Source: Patiria pectinifera
Lineage: Eukaryota > Echinodermata > Asteroidea > Valvatida > Asterinidae
Assembly: GCA_029964075.1 (NCBI GenBank)
Contig: CM057136.1
Coordinates: 14,124,381-14,188,380, forward strand
Direction of reading: 5' to 3'
Length of the DNA stretch: 64,000 bases
This document shows, in pieces, positions 1 through 12,600 of the stretch (within the stretch, counting starts at the first letter, position 1; each line of letters starts with the position of its first letter). The notes under the pieces are model-generated. The model was not told where the DNA came from. It was given only the letters and a program-made list of their open reading frames with translations, and ran no database searches. A program made the position numbers and the translations under genes.

Positions 1-595
1 ATGTTGGACAAACCTGCCTCAAGTGAGAGATGGACAGAACTGTTTAAATATTCATGGCAGGGACCTGCTTATGAATATGCATATTTGTCCAGGTGTTAGT
101 TCATTCCGGAATGAGACACTTCATTTTTTTTTTTAATCAAATATTTCTTAAGATGTCTTGCATCCTTATGAACTTCATATCTTTAATATTTTAAGCCCGC
201 TTGGTAATGCTTATCCAATCCAATAATGAGTGCGATTGAAATTAAACTACAGGCCTAACCTTTTAGATAAGCGTAGTGTTCCAGTAATTCCACTTTTATT
301 CTATTTTTATCTTCTAAAATATGTGTTCATGGTGCCTCAAGTGGTAAACAATATCTGGCCAAAGTTTGTAAGGTGAAGTTTCACTACAGATATGACTCTT
401 CATTACCTTGAAATGCCTCGATTTCTTCCATTTACAAATCCTCTTTTCACGAGCCAATAAAATCCCACCCTAAGGAGCTGTCAGTTGCCCAGAAAAGAAC
501 CACTCCAACAGCCTGAAAACAGTGACATCCACTTAACAACGGTAAATTTACTCATCCGAATGATTCTTTGTTTCTCTCGTGTTGTCTTCTCGTAG
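1..595 (+). other. Intron of the NWD-like gene (5' side, incomplete)
   Basis: AT-rich sequence ending in the ttctcgtag acceptor of the first visible exon. I see no convincing exon here; the short open frame at the very left edge has no family match and reaches a stop without a donor. No repeat stands out. Confidence 0.5.
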
Positions 596-695
596 TCCAT
601 CATCGGCAACAAATACGGAGACTACGTGTTGCCCACGCGGATTGACTCAACGGAATTCAGTCACATCAGGGATTGTGCATTCGAGGCTGGAAAAG
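596..695 (+). CDS. NWD-like gene, first visible exon
   Basis: Residues 1-34 of the partial protein, opening SIIGNKYGDYVLPTRIDSTE. The GNKYG...P..ID..EF pattern is what I recall from the N-terminal region of NWD proteins just ahead of NACHT. The acceptor is ttctcgtag before 596; the donor is gtaaaa after 695. The reading frame enters at phase 0, so at least one upstream exon is missing from the window. Confidence 0.8.
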
Positions 696-3600
696 GTAAA
701 AATAACAACATTAGCACCAGTGTTCTCAATTTGCCCAGACCCTTTTATTTTCTTCAGTGAAAATAACAACTTTTTACAGTTTAGTAAAATGTGGAAAGAT
801 TAAACTTTATTTTCCCTCTGTGATTCAATCAAGAAAATAATTAAATCTTATAAACAACTACCATTTTTGATTCGTTTTCTAACCATTGTTTATCCTTTTC
901 TTTTTGTTTCAGATATTAATATCTTAGATGAGTGGTACGTACCAGAGGCAGATGTACAGGATCAAGTCTACACACTGTCACCGATATCTGCTAAGCTAAA
1001 GTACTACTATGACCTGTAAGCACTTTTCCTTATACGTGACAAGTTGCTTCCTGCTAAGCTAGAGTTCTACTATAACCTGTAAACCACATATCTATAGGAA
1101 ATATGCACTGCATTTCAGCTACTACAGTCCTGTTACCTGTGTCATGTAAGCTAAAGTCTTAAGTCTTATGACTGAGGTCAGCACAATCTGGTCGCTAGCC
1201 TCACATGTACCCATTTATACTCCCGGTTGGAGAGGGGCATTTGTAGTAGTCTTGTCGGAGAACACAACACCATCCTTCTACCAACTCGTTACCCTTATTG
1301 CTTGACAGAGGCAATTGTAGTAAACTGTCTTTCTCAAGGACACAAAAACCACGTTCCATTAAGAGTTGGATTTAAAATCACCTTACCACAAACCCCTTAG
1401 CATCATTGATTGTCAACAGCAATTGTAGCAAAGTGTCTTGCCCAAGGCAACAGGGTTTCATCCAAACCAGCCTACTACCAATCCCTTATCGTCTTAACTC
1501 GCCTTTCTACAGGAGTGACGAGAACAAGGAAGCACACGAGAAAGATGTTGCCAAATGGAAGAAGACACACGACTCGTTGCTGGAGATCCTCCAGCAGTGC
1601 TCAGAGTATGTCCACGACGAAGGCCTGCTGAATGAAGAACAACTCCACAAATATCACATGTCAGGTAACAAATCAAGGAGGGGGAGTGGTTTGGGTGGCT
1701 TACCATCCTTTGTGATTCTTTGTAATGGTGTGTTGTTTCATACCCAGATAAAATCTATTTAAATGTACGGGATCCGTTTTTTTTCTCTCTTGTGCAGCAA
1801 TCGAAAACGAGATCATCCATGCTCACCAGCTTTCCAACGATGCAAGCAGAAAATGCCTGTACATTTTCCGCACCTTGGATGACTTTCCGCAAAACGTGGA
1901 GAACCAAGAGATGCACAATTACGTGGACATCCGGAAGCCCAGCAGGCCCAAGATCTACAAGAAAGCCCAGGAGAGGATCAAGTTCCTCAAAGAGACAAAA
2001 ATTCCCTCCTTGGTCTGCGAGGAGAACATTTTCATGTACTCGACCCCTTGGTCGACAGGTGGCATGGATCCAAAGAACAATGACGAGCACGCTCACTACA
2101 TCAAGGAGATGACATCACAGATCATCTTCAGAATCAAGGAGCTCATCAACGAAGAGGTTGGCAAGGAGAAGGAGAACTCGCGCAACGTGGACAACTCCAA
2201 GAGCGTCTTGTCGGAAGTGGTGGCGCACGGCCAGATCGCTGCTCTGCGGAAGAACAATTTCATCAGCCGGGATTCCGTCATCAACCAAGTGGAGGGGTTG
2301 GTGAATCCTTTGAAGGCGGAAGCCCGGAAAGAGAACCAGCCCATCATCTTACACGGGGAGGCTGGTAGTGGCAAGACCACAGTAGTCTCGCAGCTGGTCC
2401 ACCTGGCACCCACGTGGCTCGGGGAGGGCGTGACAATGGTGGCGCGCTTCATGGGCCGGACCACCAACTGCAAGTCCATGCGGGATTTCCTGGAGAGCGC
2501 CAGTCGGCAAATCATGGAAGCCTACAAACCCAAGAAACTGACCGACCTCCCGCGAGAGGGAGAGAAGCTAGCAGAGTTCTTCGTGAAGCTAGTGACCACC
2601 GTGCCTAGCCAAGCCAAGCCTCTCCTCATCGTGGTCGACATCCCGGAAGAGATCTCGCAACACCTCACCAAAAAACTCCTGGACTGGCTCCCTTGCGAAT
2701 TCCCCGCCTCCACCCACATGGTGATCTCGCTCTCCGACTCCCCAGCCCTCAAGGTCCTCCACGAAAAGATCTCAAACCAGAACCACTTCATCCGCGTGAC
2801 CTCCCTCAATGACCGGGAACTCTCTGAACTGGTCAAACTCTTTCTGACGGAGAACTCGCGGCCGTTGACGGCAGACCAAGTCAAGATTGTGACCCGGGCG
2901 GTGGCCAGGCACCCCCTACCGATGTTTGCCAAGTTGATGTGTCACGAGGCGCAGTTTGTGAACCCATCAGGGAACGGAAGGGACCCAGTGGCGGCACTGA
3001 ATGAAGCAGCTAATCTTGTCCTACAGCATGTGGAGGAGAGGCATGGTGTCACGATGACAAGTCACATACTTAGGTAATACTTCATCTCAAGAAAGAAGCC
3101 TCTATTATTTGGCAAATCACTCAAAACCCAAATCTATAAACAGCCGAGAAAACTAATTTCTTTCCATCGTCCTTGTATTTTCTTCAATATGTATGGTTCA
3201 GTACCTGTAGAAGTAGAACACTGATGAAACTGGCCAAGTAATAAAACTGGCCAACTGAAACTTGTACCTAGCAAAAATAGGCAACCGAGTGAATCAGCAA
3301 GAAACTGCGTATTTGCCAAAACATTTTATTTTTTCTGCTCAATTTGGTCACTGAAACTTGCAAAACATTCAAGTCTGACAAAGTGGTTAAACCTCTTATA
3401 TTTTTCAAACTCGGATCAGGAGGTTTTGGAAGATTTTGCAGGTTTTAGAAAGGCAGATCCCCAGCCCCTCTTACTTAACATGAGACTTGATGTCCCTTAA
3501 AAGTTAAAATGTTCAAAACACCTGCCATTCAATTCCTGAATATTTGTGGATTTTGCAGGATTAGGGTGCCTCAAGATTTAATGTTCAGTTTCTGCGTGCT

Positions 3601-6600
3601 TCATTCTTTTCCTAATGGATTCTTTGCACCATTCTCAGATACCTGACGGTGGCGCATCACGGCCTGACGGAGGCAGAGCTTCTGGATCTCCTGTCTTGCG
3701 ACGACAAGCTCCTAGACAGCATCTATCCCGACTCCCTCCCTCAACTCATCAGGTTCCCCTATCATCTCTGGGCCGCTGTCAAGTATGATTTGGGTAAGTG
3801 AAGCTCTCGGTCCCATTACGTTATTGTCGACTAGTAACCGGTGATTGCTGTATTTGAATAGCTTTTGTCTTGACTTGGACACTGGATGACTTGCGATACA
3901 CTTGTTGGCACTTGTGAGGACTTGTGAGGACTTCTGACTTGTGAGGACTTGTGAGGGTTTCTGACTTGTGAGGACTTGTGAGGACTTGTGAGGACTTATG
4001 AGGACTTGTGAGGACTCGTGTAAACTTATGAGGTTTTCTGACCCCTGAGGACTTACGAGGATTTGTGAGGACTTGCAAAGACTTGTGAGGACTGCTGACT
4101 TGTAAGGACTCGTGAGGACTTATGAAGTCGTGTGAGGGACTTGTGAGGACTTGCAGTGGACTTATGGTGGACTTGCGAGAATGTCACCCAATTGGTATTT
4201 TTTTCTTTTTCCAATTTTATATATCAGGATCTTTACTCGAAGAGCATTTCATGGACAACAAGACCCTCCTGACGTGGAGCTGCTCAGTCATTCGTCAGAT
4301 CGCCGCCCAGCGCTACTTCACCAACAGCTGCCTCCTGGTGGGATGTCACGCCCACATCGCGCAGCTGTTCCTGCAAGGCTGGGTCAAGGAGAAGACGTGG
4401 TCGCTGCCGGGGCGCGACCTGGACGGGGTGGATGCGGGGCGGAAAGTCGCACCCCAGCCGCTGCTGTACGGGGAGACTAGATACAATATGCGGAGGCTCA
4501 GCGAGTTGTGGTACCATTTGGCACATGCTGGTAGGTGTACGAAAAAATTAAATCAAGAAAATATGGGATTGCCCGTGGTAAAACTGGGCTCAATGCAATG
4601 ACAAACAGCTGATAAAAAAACTTTTGAGAGAATTCAGTCACAATGTCAAAATGTATGGACAGTTTTTGCTCTTAAACCTCTCGATAGTATTTCTTTCTAC
4701 AAACTAATTGTAAAGCTTATAGATTTTTGTAAGCCTGGAAGTGCCTGATTTTATGTGACCTACTGCAGTGTGATTTTGGTCACTGAACATTTTTTTTATC
4801 AGACTCAACCAATTGTAGGTAAGGTCTAAATTATAACAGATTTTTAGATTTTATGTGATGAAAAACATCAGACATTATTGTTCCAATCTGTATTTAAAAT
4901 CGGACAATAATAGTTTTCTTAGGAATTTGTTGATGTTCATTTTATGGTTGGAGCGCACTGTCATGCCCAAACCAAAGGGCTAATGGAATTTGTAGTTTGA
5001 AAACACACCACAAACTCTCTTGGAAATCCTGCCTTTATCTTTTCAATCCACAGGCGACCTGAAGCGTCTCAAGTCGTCCACCCTGTGCAACTTTGAGTAC
5101 CTCCTGGCCAAGGCCCACGCCATGTCTGTCTACCAGCTGCTGCAGGACTTTGACACAGTCCGCAGCATGGTCATCGACTCAGAGATCGACCTGACCGGGA
5201 GCGCCATCCTGCTGAGTGCTCCAGCGCTGACGGCTGACCCGCTCCAGCTGGCGGCCGAGCTGATCGGTCGGTTACTGCCGGTCAAAGGTCAGTAAGGCTT
5301 TTTCCAAATCAGATTTTTAATGGCTGTAGTTAAAAGCTGTAGGCATAGACAGTGTTGCCTGTCTAAGATTTGGCCTTAGTTATTTCCAGTTCTTGGTCCA
5401 AAATTGCTTCAGGGCTTTTGAGGAAAGCTCTTAGGGGTGCAGGGATGCTTGTATTTGCAATGGTTTCCCAGAAATTTGGAAACTTTCAAACAATTTAGAA
5501 AACACCTGGTAAAAATTTGTCAAATAAATGTGTCCCTTGTTAAGCCTTTAAGTGCTTACTTAAGGTGTCAAATTTAAATGTACATTACTGTATAATTTCT
5601 GATGGATAATTTCAACATCTTTACAAAGGTACGTAAGTCGCGCATTATTTTTAAGAAGCACTCACAGTCTTTTTATCCTGTAAATTCCCGAAACATGTCA
5701 CTACATCAGGTCGTTAAGGTTTTGTGTTATTAACCAACAATGTGACTTATCAACTAGGCTGGTTCCAAAATAGTCCACTAGACTAAGGTATGAGATTTTT
5801 CAGATTTTTTTTTTGGAAATCAGACTTTCTGAATCTGAGAGAAGACATGATCAGCATAGAAAGAAATGCATCTTTCAGACCTTTCATCCAAGTTTCAGAT
5901 TTTTGTTTTTAAATTGACAATCTCAACCCTAGTCTAGTCGAACTATCCTCGTCTAGCTTTCAATGAGAGTTTGTCCACCTATAGTTAGCCACAGTTCTTG
6001 ATCAAACCTGCTTCACGATTTTTTTAGAGTTTTTTTTACGTTTTCTTTGTTGATTTTCGACCCTCAGTGGACTACCCAGGCAGCTTAGAATGCCTGGTCA
6101 ACCAGTCCATGGAGTGGTGCGAGCAGTTCACGCGGCCCCTCATCGTGCCCCTTGCCTCCTGGCTGCCAACGCCCCGCGAACCCTACGTCACCACCGTGCC
6201 CTGCGAGGGCGCCATACAGAAAATGGCGCTGTCCAACGACAACCAGGTGGTGTACTGCGTCATACGGGACACGTTCCTGGCCGCGTTCCGGGTGGCCTCG
6301 CATGAGAAGGTGTGGGAGGTCAAGGGTCACGACATGGAGGTGACCTGCATTCAGACCTCGGACGACAACAGGTATGTGAGGAATCACATCCCATTGTAAA
6401 ATGGTCCAACATCAGTCTGGCGTCAACTTTCATAACGCACATCATCTGCATCGTATTTCGAACACATTTCGAGCAACAAGTGCGCGTGTTTGGAACATTT
6501 TCAACACTGCGCAATGCGTGCTTGTTTACGTAAAATACGCAGTTGCAGTTCTCCTACGGAGAAGGCCGTCTTTGAGAGAGACCTATTGTCCTCGGTTGTT

Positions 6601-9600
6601 CAAAGTCCACTGTTGAATGCATGTACACTTTTCGGGAAGAACTCAGTTGATTTTGTATGTGATTCCCAACTGTGGACTTTCATCTAATCGTGGACCCCAT
6701 TGTCCTCTGTTTTTAAAGTCCACTATTGAATGTGCATACATCCTCAAGTTAATTTTGTCCGTTTCCACCAAGATGGCTCCTGACCGGCTCCACCGACAAA
6801 ACGGTCAAAGTTTGGTGCACGGACAAAGCCGAGTGCGCAGCCACGCTGGCCGAACACAAAGGAGTAGTCACTTCAGTCGTGATGACCCACAAGGGTGAGC
6901 GGATCATCAGCGGCTCGGCCGACTACAAGCTACGGGTCTTCAACAGTGGGACGAAGGCCTTGGAGAAGACGCTGGAAGGACATAGGGATGCAGTGATCGC
7001 TATCGCCGTCAACAACCATGATGACGTGCTTGTGTCCGCTGCCGCTGATTCAACTATAAGGGTGAGAAAAGACAACAAACTTTTCGTAGGGTTGTGAGCA
7101 TCTTGTAGGTGGAATTTTCGATTTTAAGTCATTTCAAGTTCACTTTTTTTAATATAACAGAGAAATTATTAAGTTTTGAAATGACTGGAAAATGTCTTGA
7201 TCACTGTACTAGCTTTTACACCGTCAAGGTAGTAGAATATTTTGCCACTATTTTATGGCAATTAAGCAAAACAGTGTGACACTAATTTGTTTTCTCCTTG
7301 TGTGGCTCATTTGATTCTCAGACGTGGAGTTTGGAGAATTTCACGCAGCTCGACGTGATCGAGGGCCACAAGTGCCTGATCACTCACATGACCATATCCT
7401 CAGACGACATGTTCATTATCACAGGTATGTCATATCTGGCAAATTCTAAAACTTGTTTAAAGTAAATATTTCTTACAAAACAAAATACATCAACTGGTAC
7501 ATTTTGTGAAAGGTCAATGAAAAAACTGCAAGACCAAATTATTAAAAAACCTTGAATATCATGTTGTTAAAATACTTGTGGGTGATAATGTTAGCCACTA
7601 AAATGTTTGTTAAAATTTCTCCTTTTTCCCTCTTTCATCCAGCTTACGAGGACAAGAAAGTTCAAATCAGCTGCTTACCAACTGGTTCTGATGTCCACTG
7701 CCTTGAGCAGCATGATGAAAATGTAGGCATTTCTAGAGATTGATTTTTCCCCACCTAAAAAATTATGCTTACCAGTTAATTAAAAAACCTATTTTGATTT
7801 ACATCACCCGACGCAAACTTCCATCTTATGAATAGTTAATGCGGTACCCACTGCTATATGTACATCAGATTTGAACCAGCCGACCGATCCCGCAAAATCG
7901 GTGGTCGAGTGGTAAGAAGTCTGCACTGGAAAGTAGGAGGTCTTTGGTGTTTTTTTTTCCAACTTTCACTCAGGAGGTAACACACTGAGTATACAGTGTT
8001 TAGATGTCGGTGATATTGATTTACATCAACCTGATGCCAGCATTTTATCTTATGAACAGTTAATAACCCATTAGCAACTGTTCTACCTTGTATAACATTG
8101 AGTGCTTGGGCGGTTTCTTCGGTACAATGGGTAATAGGTTGGGCAGTGACTAAAGGTGAAAGACCAGGGAATAATAATGGTTACAAGGAATCTGTTTGAG
8201 ATCAATTACAATGACCACAGCAAAAGTTTTTGGGTGTTGGACAAACAGTCTTTCTCAAGTTCACCAACTGCTGCGCAGATCCGTCTTCAAAAGCCCTCTT
8301 TCTTCCTGTTGCAGATCGTCGACCTCAGCACCTGCGCCGACGGCAACCACGTCGCCATAGCGACCATCAAGCACAAAGTCCTGGTCTACAACATCAAGAC
8401 GCAGGAGATCGTGCAGACGCTGACCGGCCACAAAGGTCCCGTGTCCACGGTGGCCGTGACGCGCGATGGTCATTTTGTGATGACCGCCAGTATGGATGGT
8501 AACATCAGAGTCTGGAACATGCCCAAGAAGTCCAACTCGGAGGTGTCGCCTTACTCACACCAAGACAAGGTCACATGCATTGGTAGGTCACATGATCAAG
8601 CCAAGGGCACTCTTAACCCATTAGCACCTGTGTTACAATGTGTTACATTGTATTACATTGTATTACATTGTATTACATTGTAGTACATTGTAGTACATTG
8701 TATTACATTGTAGTACATTGTATTACATTGTAGTACATTGTATTACATTGTAGTACATTGTATTACATTGTATTACATTGTAGTACATTGTATTACATTG
8801 TATTTATTTCTAGTTGAATCCATAAAACCACAGAGTGCTGGGTAGTTTTGGGCGGTACAGGGAATAGCATGCAGCATGGTTTTGGGTGGTACAGGGGCTA
8901 AGAGGTTAAAATATCCAACAGTCCAAATTGTTTTACAAAACCAAAGATTGGTGCCTTTTGATTTGGTTAAACAATCAAATTTATAATCAGGAAACAAATG
9001 TTTGGGAGGTATTAAACACTCTGTTTACCACCAGTTGGAGTCTGGATGGGTAATTATCAGCATCCAGACTCCAGCTGGTCTTAAACACAGTGTTTAATAC
9101 CAACCAAGCACATATTTATTCCCATTCATAAGTACCTTTTTGGTAAAAAAAAAACCCAGATCCTTTCAATCCATAAATCAAAACAAGTCAAAAACTAGAC
9201 GTTGCCAACCATTTTGTTCACACCACAATACATGTACCAAAAAAAAAGGTTCTTGCTTATGATCAATTTTATTGAACCTTTTTTTTAATAAATGCTTACT
9301 GACATTTAAAAAACTTCCGAATATCTCCCACATCACGGATGGTATTGCAATGAGAAGATGTAGCTATCCACTCGACAAATGTTTCAAGTGTTGTTTTTCC
9401 CAGTCTTGTCAGTCCACTCGAGACAGTCAATTATCGAAAGCCCCACGGCCAAGAAAACACTACCTCTAATGTAGATTGTTAAGCTTTTGTGACAGAAAGC
9501 CTCCGAAGCTCGTTACCTGTTGACATCTTCTAGAACAAATCGTTCAATTGTTTGTCAGCTTTAAGAGGGGAGGGGGGGGGGGTGGCTGTGGGGCCATCTT

Positions 9601-12600
9601 GATATGATCAATAATCTCGGTGACGGAGGGAGAGCATTTGAAATCCAGCTGTTCCCGTGTTTGTTGATACTCCCCCTGGGGGCTAGCGCACGTCATCGCA
9701 GTTTCACAACGGAACACTTTTAATTAGATCTGTCTCATTTTTCTCTTAGGGCCTCAGTTACATGTAAATATGATAGAGTGGTATTGCCTCCAGACACAAG
9801 CTAGTTTTTTTTCAGTTTTATGTCCGTACAAATCATTCCTTTCCAACATATGGCAGGGATTTGTTGGCAAATGAAGTCTTAATAGAATGTGATTTGCTGA
9901 TGATTATTTTTTGTTTCAAACCTCCTGTTTGTGTGTATGGGATTTTTTTTTATGGGCATGATTTGAATAATAAACTTGATTAGAATAATATGCCTCAAGA
10001 TAGTCTTTGCAGTTCATTGAATGCCATTGACATTCTCACAGCAGCATGCATTGTTAATGTTGCTAGTATCGTGACGTTGGTCGTGAGGCCTGGTTACATG
10101 ACATCTACGGGTTTATGTCTTCTGACTAGCGCCCCTTGAACAAAGACAGTGACAAACTGGGGAACCGCCAATATAGGGCTGGATAGCTCAGTTGGTAGAG
10201 CACTGGAACGGTTATCCGGAGGTTGCAGGTTCAAGCCCCGCTCCAGTCAATTTCTTCATTCCACTTTGAAAATTATATCCCAATTGTTGTCAGATTTTCA
10301 CTGGTTGTGATAGTTTTTTAGTTTTTGCAAAAGAAACTTCACTTGGGCAGCATTTCAACTTGGGAACTCCAGATAACCATATTAGTTGTCTGCCCATTTC
10401 GGAAATTTAGTAGCAGTCTTCAAGTTTGTCAGTGGCCCAATATCGCTTAGCATTTTTTATCTGCTAAGCAAAATTCAGCTGGGAACTGGCCGCAGGCAGT
10501 ATAAATCACATGGCATTTCAGCTGGTAACCTGTTTTTGCTAAGCAGATATTTGTTTGTGCTTAGCACGTTCTGTGCTAAGCTGCACCATGAAATTGGCCC
10601 CAGCAAAATTTAGGAATTTATCGAGCAATTTATGCAGGTATCCAGAAAAAAGACTGACTAAGTTTGATGAATGAATTTGAAGAGGAGAACTTATACATAT
10701 GTATCCCAAGAATACTTCAAATTGGTCCATTTTTAAAAAATTTTCCTCTCAACAGCTCTGAGCAAGGAGGGTATATTTGCCATCACTGGCTCCACCGACT
10801 GCACGCTGAGACTATGGAACCTGGAACAGAGCCAGATGATGAATATTCTATGCGAGCACACCAAGCCAATCACGTGCGTCGCTCTGGCTGACGATGCAAG
10901 CTTTGCTGTATCAGGTGGGTCTGACCACGCCCCCTTATGAATATTTATTCCCTGAGTCTCAGTTCTCGCCAATTCCATGAACTATTTTCCAAATGATGAA
11001 TATTCTGTGCGAACACACCAAGCAAATCCGATGCATAGCTCTGGCTGATGATAGGTTTGCCGTATCGGCTAGGTCCAGCCACGCCTCCCTTATCAATATT
11101 TATTACCAGAGTCTATGTTCTGGCCAATCCCATCAACTATATATTTTTTGTTCAAACAATGAATATTCTATGAGAGCACACTAAACCAATTACATGCGTG
11201 GCTCTGGCTGATGATGCAAGTTGTGCTGTATCAGGTAGGCCAAACCACACCCCTGATGAATATTTATTATCTTAGCCTTTTTCCTAGCCAATCCTATCCC
11301 AACTTTTAAACAGCAAACAAGCATGCTTACTGAAAAGATGAATTCATTTTCTTCAAAGGTTCTGAGGATAAGTCAGTGCGTGTGTGGAGTGCCGGCTCCG
11401 GGGTGGTGGTCGTGTTTTTCACTGAACACTCAGACGTCATCTCAAACGTTCTCATCACGTCCGACAACAAGCGCATCCTGTCAGCCGACTTCAGTAACCA
11501 CATGAAGCTGTGGAGGGCTGAATCCGGCGAGGTAGGGAAGACACGTCGCTAACGATTATATCTCTTTTGGGGGGGCTGAAAAGAAAGCAAATTTTCTCTT
11601 GTTATAAGTGGTGGCACAGTTTTAGACTACAATTTTGTAGGGCCCAGGAGATATATATTTATAGGTTTGTCTTTTTTCCCACCTGAGTAAACTTACAAAG
11701 CTCTGAGAAAGTACTGATCATATAGTGTGGAAGCCGAAGCCGATATTTTTTAAATGTACAACAGCCCGACACAAGAATTTCATTAAAAAGATAACTTGAC
11801 CAATAACAAATGTAGATAAATCATCCATGTTTTCCCAACCTTTTTGTTACCAGGTCCTGCTCTCGTGCAGCGGCCCGTCCTCCATGGTCACCCTGACCCC
11901 TAACAACGACTTTGCCATCAGCGGTGATCGCAACGAGCTGATGAAGATCTGGTCCGTGGGCAGCGGGGAGTCGGTCAAGACCATCAACCACGTGGAGACC
12001 ATCACCTGCCTGGTGGTGACCAAGGACAACCACTTCACCATCACCGGGTCCGAGGATATGTCCCTCAAGATCTGGGAGACGGAGACTGGAAAACTCACGC
12101 AGGTTTGTGCCCTGGCAATTTTTAAAAAACTGGTCTGAAGGTCTTTCTCTTAAACACTAACAAAATAGATTTTCTCTTAATTCTGTCCCCTAGATCCTCG
12201 CCGGGCACGATGACAAGGTATCCTGCGTCGCCACGGCCGACCACAACCGTCATGTGATCTCAGGGTCACATGACAAGACCCTGATCATCTGGAACATGGG
12301 TACCGGTGAGATTGAGAAGGTGCTGACCGGCCACACGGACATTGTCACCAGCGCGAAGATGACCAGCGATGGCAGTATTGTGGTTTCTGGTAAGAAAGTA
12401 GTCTTCTTTCAAGACGGGATTCGGGTTTTGTTTGTTCTCATGCAGAGGTAGAGGGCGCCACCAAATCGGCTCCATTCTCGGGAACTTTGGCACTCGGAAT
12501 CAAGAAATTTTTAACATGGGCTCTGTGCACTTACAAAAGGGGGCGCTTTTTTACCTTTTTCGTCTTGCTTGTGCTAATTTGGTGAGGACTTTCTCGATGT

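Noticed and set aside
3821-4078. Minus-strand frame with repeated LTSPHKS units
   Set aside because: It is a direct translation of the 10-bp minisatellite inside an intron of the plus-strand gene.
5292-5297. Stronger-looking donor gtaagg for the exon ending at 5287
   Set aside because: It would break the reading frame into the 6068 exon; gtcagt at 5288 keeps the frame and the protein.
8636-8808. CRISPR-like regular array
   Set aside because: The units are 10 bp with no spacers, in a eukaryotic intron; this is a minisatellite.
10993-11184. Copy 2 of the triplicated exon as a real alternative exon
   Set aside because: No acceptor precedes it and its donor is destroyed.
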